Counted from the stretch's first letter, positions 17,447 to 26,028 are shown. The stretch is 64,000 nucleotides of DNA from Oceanihabitans sediminis (GCF_003337215.1 NZ_QPIG01000003.1:62001-126000); one strand, 5' to 3'. Numbers and translations: made by a program. The notes: a model not told the origin generated them from the sequence alone.

Positions 17447-17454
17447 CAAAAATA
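17447..17454 (-). promoter_or_regulatory. -7 element for carB
   Basis: Minus-strand TATTTTTG, 22 bp before the carB ATG. No -33 TTG is seen at standard spacing. Confidence 0.45.
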
Positions 17455-17469
17455 ATATTTACTAGATAT

Positions 17470-17503
17470 AAAAAAAGGCGTTACACCTAAGTAACGCCTT
17501 TTA
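17470..17503 (-). terminator. Terminator after rpmH
   Basis: Stem GGCGTTAC / GTAACGCC with a 6-base loop. On the minus strand it is followed by a T7 run. It separates rpmH from carB. Confidence 0.85.
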
Positions 17504-17524
17504 TATATTAACAATTGTTAATCA

Positions 17525-17686
17525 TTATTTTTTATGTCTTGGTTCAGATGATACAGACAATTTCTTTCTTCCCTTTGCTCTTCTACGTGCAAGCACTTTT
17601 CTTCCGTTAGCAGAAGCCATTCTTTCTCTGAAACCGTGTTTATTTTTTCTTTTTCTTTTTGACGGTTGAAATGTTCTTTTACTCAT
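17525..17686 (-). CDS. rpmH: 50S ribosomal protein L34
   Basis: A 53-residue, highly basic protein that begins [20 protein letters not shown] and continues with [20 protein letters not shown], the universal L34 sequence. The ATG is at 17684-17686 on the minus strand and the TAA at 17525-17527. The C-terminus ([13 protein letters not shown]) is a little longer than in E. coli (46 residues), as is usual in Flavobacteriaceae. It is transcribed alone: a good promoter lies upstream and a terminator follows. The frequent neighbours rnpA and dnaA are not present here. Confidence 0.97.
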   Translation of the reverse strand: MSKRTFQPSKRKRKNKHGFRERMASANGRKVLARRRAKGRKKLSVSSEPRHKK

Positions 17687-17754
17687 TGTCTTATATCTTT
17701 AAAATCTTCTTTTTATAAACTTTTAAATCTTTTCGAGTTCTCTCAAACTGCGCG

Positions 17755-17784
17755 CAAATATACTAAGCTTTTTTTATTTGGCAA
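17755..17784 (-). promoter_or_regulatory. Promoter of rpmH
   Basis: Minus-strand -33 TTG (17782-17784), 19-bp spacer and -7 TATATTTG (17755-17762). This is a near-ideal Bacteroidota housekeeping promoter with a leader of about 60 bases. Confidence 0.65.
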
Positions 17785-17874
17785 ACCTAATTTAAAAATA
17801 TTTTTTTTGAATTTGATATTTGAGGCTTTTCCATAAAATTTTAGTTTCTTTGTACACCTAAAATTTAGTCGCAA

Positions 17875-18453
17875 ATGTACAACAAAAACTTTAAATTAAT
17901 TATCGCTGCTCTTATTATTGGTGTAGCTGTTTGGCAATTTATAGAAGGGAATATAGGAAACGGAATAATGTATATTCTTTTATCCCTTATATTCATTTTC
18001 TTTTATTTTAAAAACGAATTTATTTTATTGGCATTTTTAAAATTACGTAAGCAAGATTTTGAAGGCGCTAACAAATGGCTAGATAAAATTAAAAGCCCAG
18101 AGGCTGCTTTAGTGACAAAACAACAAGGATACTATAACTACCTTAAAGGAATCATGGTTAGCCAATCTAATATGAACGAAGCTGAAAAACGCTTTAAAAA
18201 AGCTGTTTCTCTTGGTTTATCTATGGATCATGACATGGCAATGGCTAAACTAAACTTAGCTGGAATTGCTTTTTCTAAAAGAAGAAAGCAAGAAGCACAA
18301 ATTTTACTAAAAGAAGCTGAAAAGCTTGACAAACGTGATATGTTGAAGGATCAAATTAAAATGATGAAAGATAATATGAAACGAGCACAAGCGCCAAACC
18401 AACACTACGGACAAGGTGGCTCGATGAGATCACAAAAAAGAAGAAGTAGATAA
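17875..18453 (+). CDS. Membrane protein with TPR-like soluble domain
   Basis: A 192-residue protein with two membrane helices at about 8-24 and 29-46 (Phe-rich second helix), then a soluble helical region in which AEKRFKKAVSLGLSMDHDMA and MAKLNLAGIAFSKRRKQEAQ look like tetratricopeptide repeats. The C-terminal tail is disordered and basic (GGSMRSQKRRSR). I do not recognise a named function. TPR units usually mediate protein contacts. It is a single gene with a bidirectional terminator downstream. Confidence 0.75.
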   Translation: MYNKNFKLIIAALIIGVAVWQFIEGNIGNGIMYILLSLIFIFFYFKNEFILLAFLKLRKQDFEGANKWLDKIKSPEAALVTKQQGYYNYLKGIMVSQSNMNEAEKRFKKAVSLGLSMDHDMAMAKLNLAGIAFSKRRKQEAQILLKEAEKLDKRDMLKDQIKMMKDNMKRAQAPNQHYGQGGSMRSQKRRSR

Positions 18454-18466
18454 GAAGTTCTATGTA

Positions 18467-18503
18467 TAAAAAAAAGCCTTGAAGAAATTTCAAGGCTTTT
18501 TTT
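18467..18503. terminator. Bidirectional terminator
   Basis: A tract, stem AAAAGCCTTGAA / TTCAAGGCTTTT and T tract, between the convergent TPR-like gene and the lytic transglycosylase gene. Confidence 0.9.
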
Positions 18504-18508
18504 ATGCT

Positions 18509-19441
18509 TTAATTTGTTTGATAATATCCTTCATGCGGAATATCTATTAAATACTTCTTCCCGGAAGCATTGTTTAGTTTTGGCTCACGCAACCATGGAT
18601 TATGAATTTTTAATATTTTATAATTAATACCAAATCCTTTAGCAAAACTAGCAAAATCGGTAACTGCTGTGTCTACTTCTACTTTATAGGTAGGAACATG
18701 ACTGTATAAGTCTTTATCTCTAAAGTTAAATCCGTATTTATCTGGATTACTTAAAATTTCTTTTAAAGCTATTATTCTAAAAACATAACGTCCTGTTTCT
18801 TCTCCTAAAAGCAAATCGTAGTAACTAGTCACGTCTTGCTCTTTTAGTCTTCTTGACATTCCCGCCATTCCTGCATTATATCCTGCAGCTGCAAGGGTCC
18901 AAGAGCCTAAACGTTCTTTAGATTTTTTTAAATAATCGCAAGCAACTTCTGTTGCTAATTCTAAATTATAACGCTCGTCAACATTATTATTCACTTCTAA
19001 TCCAAATTCTCTACCAGTTGCTTTCATGATTTGCCAAACACCACTAGCTCCAGCAGGAGACCTTGCATTTGTTAATCCGCTTTCAATTACAGCTAAATAT
19101 TTAAAATCATCTGGAATACCGTGCTTCACTAAAATAGGTTCGATTATTGGAAAATATTTCTTTGCACGTTTGAACATTAGGAATCCGTTAGACTGCCAAT
19201 AGGTGTTTACCAATAACTCTCTATCCATTCTTTCATAAATATCTGGATTATGTAAAGGCACTGCTTCCCCTGCAAACTCTAAACCATTAGGAACCTGCAA
19301 AGCATACACATTATATTCATTAATTAATTTTTTTTCAAAATTCTCGTCTGTAGGTGCATCCTGTAATGCAAAAATAAACATAACACATAGGCTTAAAACT
19401 CCAAAAAGCGCAAGTGTACTTTTAATCCATTTCATATTCAT
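18509..19441 (-). CDS. Lytic murein transglycosylase (SLT domain)
   Basis: A 310-residue enzyme that cleaves peptidoglycan glycan strands to 1,6-anhydro ends. The N-terminal hydrophobic segment (about 7-26) acts as signal or membrane anchor. The SLT core contains the catalytic Glu in LAVIESGLTNARSPAGASG, then GVWQIMKATGREFGL and LAAAGYNAGMAGMSRRL. It is shaped like the catalytic half of MltD but ends after a short tail, and no LysM repeat is recognisable. It is 48 bp from the alpha/beta hydrolase gene on the same strand, so they could be one transcript. Confidence 0.9.
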   Translation of the reverse strand: MNMKWIKSTLALFGVLSLCVMFIFALQDAPTDENFEKKLINEYNVYALQVPNGLEFAGEAVPLHNPDIYERMDRELLVNTYWQSNGFLMFKRAKKYFPIIEPILVKHGIPDDFKYLAVIESGLTNARSPAGASGVWQIMKATGREFGLEVNNNVDERYNLELATEVACDYLKKSKERLGSWTLAAAGYNAGMAGMSRRLKEQDVTSYYDLLLGEETGRYVFRIIALKEILSNPDKYGFNFRDKDLYSHVPTYKVEVDTAVTDFASFAKGFGINYKILKIHNPWLREPKLNNASGKKYLIDIPHEGYYQTN

Positions 19442-19489
19442 ATCGTTTTTATATAGTTAAATAATAAGCAGCAAATTTTACGCCATAAA

Positions 19490-20152
19490 TTATTCTAAAA
19501 TCAGTTTCGGTAAATTTTTATTAAACCACTTAAATCTATTAATTATCATAACGTGTGTAGCATTTTTTATTGTGATACAGTCTTTAATATATTTATGTGG
19601 AAAAACAGCATCTTTTTCACCTTGAATGTGAATTACTCCAGGTATTGGCTTCTCTTGATTCCAACAAACAACATGCTTAATTGCCCAATCTAAATAATAT
19701 GGATCTGTAACCGAAAGATATTTTTTGTATAAATCTAATCGTTTTACAGCACTTTTACCAAAAGCATATTTTGCCAATATATCTACTTTAGTTACTAAGC
19801 TAGTAGGAAGCGCCTTGTAAGCCTTAGTGTATTTAGCTATTTTCATACGTTTAGGTAACTCGTGCTTGCTTTTTACAGAAGATACAATAATAAGTTTACG
19901 TAATGAAATATGTTTACTCATTTCTTGTACTAGAATACCACCAAAAGAAACTCCTAATAATACCACATTTTCATGTTTTATAAATTCTGTCATTCGTTTC
20001 GCATAAGCGCTTAGCGATTCGTTTTTATACGGAATTTCCCATTCTAGCCAATGTATTTTAAATATATCTTCTGGTAACTGGATATTTTCAAAAATAGTTG
20101 GATTTGCTGCCATTCCTGGCATAAAATAAACATGTATAATTTCTTGACTCAT
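19490..20152 (-). CDS. Alpha/beta hydrolase
   Basis: A 220-residue protein with the alpha/beta hydrolase fold. The nucleophile elbow LLGVSFGGILVQEM lies near 65-78. A late His in KNATHVMIINR near 197-207 would complete the triad, with an acidic residue in GEKDAVFP. There is no signal peptide, so it is cytoplasmic. Substrate is unknown; the family includes esterases, thioesterases and lactonases. It lies upstream of the lytic transglycosylase gene on the minus strand. Confidence 0.8.
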   Translation of the reverse strand: MSQEIIHVYFMPGMAANPTIFENIQLPEDIFKIHWLEWEIPYKNESLSAYAKRMTEFIKHENVVLLGVSFGGILVQEMSKHISLRKLIIVSSVKSKHELPKRMKIAKYTKAYKALPTSLVTKVDILAKYAFGKSAVKRLDLYKKYLSVTDPYYLDWAIKHVVCWNQEKPIPGVIHIQGEKDAVFPHKYIKDCITIKNATHVMIINRFKWFNKNLPKLILE

Positions 20153-20270
20153 TTGGGTTTAAGCTAGCAATAACTTTAATTAATGGATAAAATTTCGTAA
20201 ATTGTGAAACACAAAACTATACAAAAAAGTTTTGCTTATTTAATATCTCCTGAATAATACTAAATTAATT

Positions 20271-20567
20271 ATGATTGATGAAGCTGAATTAATTGACAAC
20301 GAATTTTTACGTCAATTTGAACTGAACTATGAAGGCCAATTAGCAATAATTGAATACGCACTTCAAGAAAGAAAAATTTTTTTAACCAAACTTGCTATTC
20401 CAGAGTCTATAAAAACGGAAAAGTTTCAAAATGACTTCATTGTAATGGTGTTAAAAAATATTGAAGAAAGAGGCTTAAGCGTAATGCCTACAAGCCCTGA
20501 AGTAGTAAAATTTATTAGAAAAAACAGACAGTACAAAAACATGCTACCTGTTGGTGTAAGAATTTAA
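20271..20567 (+). CDS. Small GNAT-like acetyltransferase (COG2388/YjdJ type)
   Basis: A 98-residue cytoplasmic protein. Its C-terminal half, VMVLKNIEERGLSVMPTSPE followed by VVKFIRKNRQYKNML, matches the distinctive end of the short COG2388 acetyltransferase-like family, where a helix and Pro-rich turn precede a Phe-Ile-x-x-x-x-x-Tyr pattern. The usual acetyl-CoA loop (Q/RxxGxG/A) is not obvious, so activity is uncertain. It ends at a strong palindromic terminator. Confidence 0.65.
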   Translation: MIDEAELIDNEFLRQFELNYEGQLAIIEYALQERKIFLTKLAIPESIKTEKFQNDFIVMVLKNIEERGLSVMPTSPEVVKFIRKNRQYKNMLPVGVRI

Positions 20568-20588
20568 TCTTGCTGTTTTCTAATCTTA

Positions 20589-20630
20589 AAAAAATAAATC
20601 CCGAAACAATTGTTTCGGGATTTATTTTTT
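20589..20630. terminator. Bidirectional terminator, 42-bp perfect palindrome
   Basis: Two perfectly complementary 21-base arms with no spacer. Each contains an A6/T6 end and the core AAATCCCGAAACAA. It lies between the convergent GNAT-like and mtaB genes; the T run at its plus-strand end is contiguous with the mtaB stop codon region. Confidence 0.9.
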
Positions 20631-21954
20631 ATGCTAATTCTTTTTCAAATTCAAATCTTACCAATCCGTCATCATCAATAGATGTAAGCTCCACTTGGTG
20701 AAGCGTATTTACCAACTCTGGATTCCATGGTGCTTTTACTTTTACATAGTTTTCTGTAAAACCATGAATATAACCTTCTTTGTTTTCGCTTTCAAATAAA
20801 ACGGTTCTACTGCTATTTAATTGTTTTTCGTAGAAAGCCCTTCTTTTCTTAACAGAAAGCCCTCGAAGCATCTTACTGCGCTTAGCACGTACTTTTTTAG
20901 GTACTACTCCATCCATTTCTGCTGCAACAGTATTATCTCTTTCAGAATAGGTAAAAACGTGTAAGTATGAAATATCTAATTCTGTCAAGAAGTTGTAAGT
21001 TTCTAGGAATAATTCATCAGTTTCGCCTGGAAACCCAACAATAACATCAACACCAATACAAGCGTGTGGCATGAGTTCTTTAATTTTATTAACGCGATCA
21101 ACATATAATTCTTTCATATATCTTCTTCGCATTAATTTTAAAATCTCATTGCTTCCACTCTGTAAAGGAATATGAAAATGCGGAACAAAAGTTCTACTGT
21201 TTGCAACAAAATCTATTGTTTCATTTTTTAACAGGTTTGGTTCTATAGAAGAAATTCTTAAACGCTCAATACCCTCTACTTCATCTAATGCTTCTACTAA
21301 TTCAAAAAAAGTGTGTTCGTGTTTTTTATTTCCAAACTCCCCCTTTCCGTAATCCCCAATATTAACACCTGTTAATACGATTTCTTTTATACCTTTTTCT
21401 GAAATTTCTTTAGCATTCTTTAAAACATTTTCCAATTCATCACTTCTAGAAATTCCTCTTGCTAACGGAATAGTACAATAAGTACATTTATAATCACAAC
21501 CATCTTGAACCTTTAAAAAGGCACGAGTTCTGTCTCCTATAGAATAACTTCCTACATAAAAATCTGCTTCTTCTATTTCGCAAGCATGTACTTCACCAAA
21601 ATCATTTTTAGATAAGTCGTTTAGGTAATCGGTGATTTTAAATTTTTCTGAAGCCCCTAATACTAAATCCACACCGTTAACATCTGCTAATTCTTGTGGT
21701 TTTAATTGAGCATAACAACCTATTGCAATTACAAAAGCTTCCGAATTGCTCTTTTGTGCTTGCTTTACAATGGTTTTAAATCGTTTGTCTGCATTTTCGG
21801 TAACAGAACAAGTATTGATTACATATATATCTGCTTTTTCGCTAAAATCCACACGCTCAAAACCTTCATCTTTAAAGTTTCTTGCAATGGTAGATGTTTC
21901 CGAAAAATTAAGTTTACAACCTAAAGTGTAAAATGCGACTTTTTTAGTTATCAT
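20629..21954 (-). CDS. mtaB: tRNA t6A37 C2-methylthiotransferase MtaB
   Basis: Radical SAM enzyme that converts t6A at position 37 of tRNA to ms2t6A. Domain order: the N-terminal UPF0004/MTTase domain with three cluster Cys (TLGCKLN, INTCSV, AIGCYAQ), the radical SAM core with CDYKCTYC near 152-159 and the GVNIGDYG segment, and a C-terminal TRAM-like domain (about 375-441). At 441 residues it has MtaB rather than MiaB length, and the start MITKKVAFYTLGCKLN is typical. It needs two 4Fe-4S clusters. The promoter element at 21977-21984 and the terminator at 20589 delimit a single-gene unit. Confidence 0.93.
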   Translation of the reverse strand: MITKKVAFYTLGCKLNFSETSTIARNFKDEGFERVDFSEKADIYVINTCSVTENADKRFKTIVKQAQKSNSEAFVIAIGCYAQLKPQELADVNGVDLVLGASEKFKITDYLNDLSKNDFGEVHACEIEEADFYVGSYSIGDRTRAFLKVQDGCDYKCTYCTIPLARGISRSDELENVLKNAKEISEKGIKEIVLTGVNIGDYGKGEFGNKKHEHTFFELVEALDEVEGIERLRISSIEPNLLKNETIDFVANSRTFVPHFHIPLQSGSNEILKLMRRRYMKELYVDRVNKIKELMPHACIGVDVIVGFPGETDELFLETYNFLTELDISYLHVFTYSERDNTVAAEMDGVVPKKVRAKRSKMLRGLSVKKRRAFYEKQLNSSRTVLFESENKEGYIHGFTENYVKVKAPWNPELVNTLHQVELTSIDDDGLVRFEFEKELA

Positions 21955-21976
21955 ATTATTCTAAAATAAAACGCTA

Positions 21977-21984
21977 CAAAATTA
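21977..21984 (-). promoter_or_regulatory. -7 element for mtaB
   Basis: Minus-strand TAATTTTG, 22 bp before the mtaB ATG. No -33 TTG is seen at normal spacing. Confidence 0.4.
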
Positions 21985-21987
21985 CAT

Positions 21988-22023
21988 AAAAAGAGCGTTT
22001 TAACTACTTAAAACGCTCTTTTT
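21988..22023 (-). terminator. Terminator after the T9SS remnant
   Basis: Stem AAAAAGAGCGTTTTAA / TTAAAACGCTCTTTTT with loop CTAC. It lies 23 bp beyond the stop codon of the minus-strand T9SS tail and before the mtaB promoter. It fits a terminator that outlived the gene it served. Confidence 0.85.
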
Positions 22024-22046
22024 TATAAATGAAGAAAAATATTGAT

Positions 22047-22163
22047 TTAGCTTCTAATTACTTTTTTAGTAATGCTTCCTTGATCTGTAGTTATTTTTAA
22101 CATATAAATTCCAGATTTTAGATTGGATAAATCTAAAGAAAACCAGTTATCACAAAAATAACT
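22047..22163 (-). pseudogene. Orphan T9SS type A sorting domain (3' remnant of a secreted protein gene)
   Basis: On the minus strand the frame ending in TAA at 22047-22049 encodes the end of a type IX secretion C-terminal domain: NWFSLDLSNLKSGIYMLKIT followed by TDQGSITKKVIRS. The LKSGIYxLK and KKVIxS patterns match the true T9SS tail of the endonuclease at 35958-37838 (LKSGVYIMKLTQGKATITKK). The open frame extends only to about 22193 with no start codon, then a stop, so most of the gene has been lost. A terminator directly downstream is intact. Confidence 0.75.
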
Positions 22164-22240
22164 AACTTTAAAAATAGATTTTTTTTTATAATGTTATAAT
22201 TAAGATTATTATTGATGTTTATAAGAAAGCGAATAGACAA

Positions 22241-23830
22241 ATGAAATATTTTACAATACTAATCTTACTTTTTATTAGTTGTGGCTCTAAAAACAAACCA
22301 ATGGAAAATGTTTTTAGATATAATGAACACAAAAACATAGGCTCCTTAGACCCCGCATTTGCTAAAGACAATGCCGATATTTGGGCAGTTAATCAGTTGT
22401 TTAATGGCTTGGTGCAAATGGATGAAGATTTAAACGTACAACCATCTATAGCGAAAAAATGGAACATATCTGAAGACGCCAAAACCTACACTTTTACATT
22501 ACGAAATGATGTGTATTTTCATAAACATAAGCTGTTCAAAAAAAACTCTACAAGAAAAGTAAATGCTTCCGATTTTGTATATAGCTTTAACAGATTAAAG
22601 GATAAAAATATTGCATCTTCTGGAAGTTGGGTTTTAAGCAAAGTTGAAAATTACAAAGCAGTTAATGATTCTACTTTTCAAATTCAGCTAAAACAAGCTT
22701 TCCCTGCTTTTTTAGGCTTATTAACTATGAAGTATTGCTCTGTTGTACCCAAAGAAATTGTAGAGTTTTACGGAAGTGATTTTAGATCAAACCCAATTGG
22801 AACTGGCCCTTTCTACTTTAAACGTTGGGAAGAAAACATAAAATTGGTATTCAGAAAAAACAGAAATTACTTCGAAAAAGATAAAAACGGTAACTCCCTA
22901 CCATATTTAGAAGCGGTAGCAATTACTTTTTTACCAGATAAACAAAGTGAGTTTTTACAGTTTGCCCAAGGAAATATAGATTTTGTTTCCGGTTTAGACG
23001 CTTCATATAAAGATGAAATATTAACTGCAACGGGAGAACTTCGTGATAAATATAAATCTGAAGTAAATATGATTCGAGGCCCGTATCTGAACACAGAGTA
23101 TCTGGGCTTTTATATGGAAACAGAAACTCCCGAAATAAAATCGAAACTACTACGTCAAGCAGTAAATTACGGATTTGACAGAAAAAAAATGATGACCTAC
23201 CTGAGAAACGGGATTGGAATTCCTGCTAATGGTGGATTTATCCCGAAGGGTTTACCTGGACACAACGAATCTATTGGTTTTAGCTACCAACCAAAAAAAG
23301 CAACAGAATTAGTCGCTAAATATATAGAAGAAACTGGAAATAAAAATCCGCAAATAACACTAACTACAACAAGTAATTATTTAAGTTTTTGCGAATACAT
23401 TCAAAGAGAATTAAAAAAAACCGGATTGCAAATAAAAATTGATGTTGTGCCTGCATCTGCATTAAAAGAAGCTAAAGCAAACGGAAAAACAGATATGTTT
23501 AGAGCAAGTTGGATTGCAGATTACCCAGATGCCGAAAACTATCTTTCATTATATTATAGTAAAAACTTTGCTCCTAACGGACCAAATTACTCGCATTTTA
23601 AAAGCGAACTATTTGACCTTTGGTATAAACAAGCTTTCACCGAAACTAGTACTGTGAATAGAGAAAAACTTTATACTAAAATGGACTCTCTAATAATGCA
23701 AGAAGCACCTATTGTAACTATGTTTTATGATGAAGTTGTAAGGTTTACTAGAAAAGAGGTAAAAGGTTTAGGCATCAACCCTACTAATTTATTAGAATTA
23801 AAACAGGTTTCTAAAGAAAGTAGCCTTTAA
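22241..23830 (+). CDS. Oligopeptide-type ABC substrate-binding lipoprotein
   Basis: A 529-residue extracytoplasmic binding protein of family SBP_bac_5 (OppA/DppA type). The lipobox FISC gives Cys 14. Typical segments are GSLDPAFAKDNADIWAVNQL, NVQPSIAKKWNISEDAKTYT followed by FTLRNDVYFH, the central NPIGTGPFYFKRWEE and the C-terminal APIVTMFYDEVVRFTRK. It should bind peptides or similar ligands for an ABC importer, but no permease or ATPase genes are adjacent. The partner must be elsewhere, or the protein has a sensing or scavenging role. Confidence 0.88.
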   Translation: MKYFTILILLFISCGSKNKPMENVFRYNEHKNIGSLDPAFAKDNADIWAVNQLFNGLVQMDEDLNVQPSIAKKWNISEDAKTYTFTLRNDVYFHKHKLFKKNSTRKVNASDFVYSFNRLKDKNIASSGSWVLSKVENYKAVNDSTFQIQLKQAFPAFLGLLTMKYCSVVPKEIVEFYGSDFRSNPIGTGPFYFKRWEENIKLVFRKNRNYFEKDKNGNSLPYLEAVAITFLPDKQSEFLQFAQGNIDFVSGLDASYKDEILTATGELRDKYKSEVNMIRGPYLNTEYLGFYMETETPEIKSKLLRQAVNYGFDRKKMMTYLRNGIGIPANGGFIPKGLPGHNESIGFSYQPKKATELVAKYIEETGNKNPQITLTTTSNYLSFCEYIQRELKKTGLQIKIDVVPASALKEAKANGKTDMFRASWIADYPDAENYLSLYYSKNFAPNGPNYSHFKSELFDLWYKQAFTETSTVNREKLYTKMDSLIMQEAPIVTMFYDEVVRFTRKEVKGLGINPTNLLELKQVSKESSL

Positions 23831-23879
23831 ATATCAAGCTCTAATAACTTATTTAAAAAAGTTATTGTCTCTTAATTAT

Positions 23880-24587
23880 TTAATCAGCTTGAATGGGTTC
23901 ACTATTAACTTGAATTTTCTCTGTTACCAAGCCTAAAATTACGAGATAATGAGAAACACTATAAAGCACCAATAAAATAATACTTTCTTCTAAAAACTTT
24001 TTACTATAAAATATTTCTAAAATTGCTAATGTTTCTGCTATAACAGAAAACAAAATTCCAAATCCTACAAGCAAATAGCTTTGGTAGTCTACTTCCGATT
24101 TTCTTAAAAAAACAAATTGAATAATGATCATTGTTAAGAAAAGGAACAATAACACAGGAATCATAAAATTGCCTAGATTTTCGTAAATCAAATTAAACAA
24201 GACAACAATATAGACAAAACAAAAGCTCAGCACAGGGAGCAATCTTGTCATTTTAAAATCGTTCTGAATAGAGAATCTAAAAATATAGAACAATTTAGAT
24301 AAGGTAAAACATAATAATGAATAGGACATAAAGGCTAAATACCCTTTGTAGGCAACAAACATTTCGCCTACCAGCAAAAAGAACAAAGCGCATATCACAT
24401 AAAATTTCCTATTCTTAGATTTTTCATTATTGTTAAAAACATAAAAGAAGAACAATAGAATCAACATAATAGGCTTAGTAAAAACCCTATATGAAAATTC
24501 ATTGTACTTCAATTTCATAAATACATCTAATAAAAGAAATGTGAAAAATAAAATTGAAAAGAAAAGTTTATTTTTTAAAATAAACAC
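23880..24587 (-). CDS. Polytopic membrane protein, possibly YhhN-like
   Basis: A 235-residue, Phe- and Leu-rich protein with about eight predicted membrane helices. The pattern FTKPIMLILLFFFY early, FFLLVGEMFVAY in the middle and VLYSVSHYLVILGL at the end resembles the YhhN family (lysoplasmalogenase-like, as in mammalian TMEM86), where KP, GD/GE and a late helix with polar residues are conserved. The match is weak, and Glu replaces the usual Asp, so the name is tentative. The gene is convergent with the peptide-binding lipoprotein. A GC-poor hairpin (AATAACTT / AAGTTATT, 23843-23866) separates them. Confidence 0.55.
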   Translation of the reverse strand: MFILKNKLFFSILFFTFLLLDVFMKLKYNEFSYRVFTKPIMLILLFFFYVFNNNEKSKNRKFYVICALFFLLVGEMFVAYKGYLAFMSYSLLCFTLSKLFYIFRFSIQNDFKMTRLLPVLSFCFVYIVVLFNLIYENLGNFMIPVLLFLFLTMIIIQFVFLRKSEVDYQSYLLVGFGILFSVIAETLAILEIFYSKKFLEESIILLVLYSVSHYLVILGLVTEKIQVNSEPIQAD

Positions 24588-24774
24588 GCGTTTACTTATT
24601 ATATGATTAACATTCTAAATTTAAGTAATTATTTTTTTAAACAGATTTATATAAAAAAGATTTTTAACTACTTATACGGCAATTTGGATATAAAAACAGG
24701 CTAATTAACACGCTTTAGTAATACAGTAACAATGCCTAATAATTATTGTATTTCCAGCAAAAAGGAAAGTCTAA

Positions 24775-25950
24775 TTAACTAGCGCGATACTTTTTAGTTT
24801 CTTCAAAAACATGATTTAAGATTGCAGCATCTTGATCTGTAAATTCAATATTTCTTCTAGACATTACCACCCCTGCAACTTCAAATGCTTTTTTTGTTAG
24901 GTAAGTTGTAAATCCAGAACTTCCACCCCAAGAAAAACTTGGAACAAAGTTTCTAGGAAAACCACTACCAAATATATTTGCACTAACTCCTACTACGGTT
25001 CCCGTATTAAACATCGTGTTAATTCCACATTTACTATGATCTCCCATCATAAGTCCACAAAACTGCAAACCGGTTCTAGCAAAACTCTCTGTTTCATAGC
25101 TCCATAATCTTACTTCAGCATAGTTATTTTTAAGGTTAGAGTTATTAGTGTCTGCTCCCAAATTACACCACTCCCCTAAAACAGAGTTTCCTAAGAAACC
25201 ATCATGTCCTTTATTAGAATATCCGAAAATCACAGAATTACTCACCTCTCCTCCTACTTTACTATGCGGACCTACAGTTGTTGGTCCGTAAATTTTAGCA
25301 CCTAATTTTAGAGTAGCATGATCACATAACGCTAAAGGACCGCGAACAATACTGCCTTCCATTATTTCTGCACCTGCACCAATATAAATTGGACCTGAGC
25401 TAGCATTCAACGTTGCAAACTCTAATTTTGCTCCTTCTTCTATAAAGATATTTTCTGGAGCAATAATATTATTCGAGCTAGGAATTGGTTGAGACTTTCT
25501 TCCGTGAGTTAATAATTCAAAATCCTCTTGAATAGCATCTCCATTTTTAGAAAAGATATCCCAAGTATTTTCAATTTTCAAAAGCTCTTCGTTATATTCA
25601 ATAGCTTCATAAGTATTTAAATCTATATCCTCTTGAGCTTCTTTTGTAAAAAAGGCAATTACATCTTCACCACTAAAAATCGCTTGATTTTCTTCTAAAC
25701 CTTTAATTCTTTCAACCAAATCATAATCAGGAAGAAAAGATGCGTTTATAAGAATATTTTCATCCATTTCTACCATCGGGTATTTTTCAGACAAGTAATC
25801 TTCGGTAATGGTTGTAGTTGTAGAGCCTAAATGCTTTTCCCATTTTTCTCTAATAGTTAAAATACCAACTCTAATGTCTGCTACAGGTCTTGTATAGGTG
25901 AATGGAAGCAACTGATTTCTTGAAGGTCCATCAAAAAGAATATAATTCAT
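24775..25950 (-). CDS. GlmU-family protein (sugar nucleotidyltransferase-like with left-handed beta helix)
   Basis: A 391-residue protein. The N-terminal half (about 1-170) starts NYILFDGPSRNQLLPFTYTR and is a degenerate nucleotidyltransferase-like domain. The C-terminal half (about 175-360) is a left-handed beta helix with hexapeptide patterns (IYIGAGAEIMEGSIVRGPLA, GPHSKVGGEVSNSVIFGYSN). Bacteroidota carry this GlmU-like family in addition to real GlmU. The first domain lacks the clear GxGTRM pyrophosphorylase loop, so uridylyl transfer is unproven. It likely acts in cell-wall or surface sugar metabolism. It is co-oriented with rpmE but separated by a terminator. Confidence 0.8.
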   Translation of the reverse strand: MNYILFDGPSRNQLLPFTYTRPVADIRVGILTIREKWEKHLGSTTTTITEDYLSEKYPMVEMDENILINASFLPDYDLVERIKGLEENQAIFSGEDVIAFFTKEAQEDIDLNTYEAIEYNEELLKIENTWDIFSKNGDAIQEDFELLTHGRKSQPIPSSNNIIAPENIFIEEGAKLEFATLNASSGPIYIGAGAEIMEGSIVRGPLALCDHATLKLGAKIYGPTTVGPHSKVGGEVSNSVIFGYSNKGHDGFLGNSVLGEWCNLGADTNNSNLKNNYAEVRLWSYETESFARTGLQFCGLMMGDHSKCGINTMFNTGTVVGVSANIFGSGFPRNFVPSFSWGGSSGFTTYLTKKAFEVAGVVMSRRNIEFTDQDAAILNHVFEETKKYRAS

Positions 25951-25974
25951 TTTTTATTGAAATTAAGTATATAC

Positions 25975-25982
25975 CAAAAGTA
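25975..25982 (-). promoter_or_regulatory. -7 element for the GlmU-like gene
   Basis: Minus-strand TACTTTTG with a TTG at 25999-26001 (16-bp spacer), 24 bp before the ATG. Confidence 0.45.
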
Positions 25983-26002
25983 GTATAAATAATAAAAACA
26001 AA

Positions 26003-26028
26003 AAAGCCTTTCAAATTTGAAAGGCTTT
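26003..26028 (-). terminator. Terminator after rpmE
   Basis: Perfect palindrome AAAGCCTTTCAAA / TTTGAAAGGCTTT, followed on the minus strand by more T residues. It ends the rpmE transcript. Confidence 0.88.

Noticed and set aside
24588-24774. Possible small gene between the YhhN-like and GlmU-like genes
   Set aside because: The 187 bp are AT-rich with stops in all frames and no clear hairpin plus T-run.
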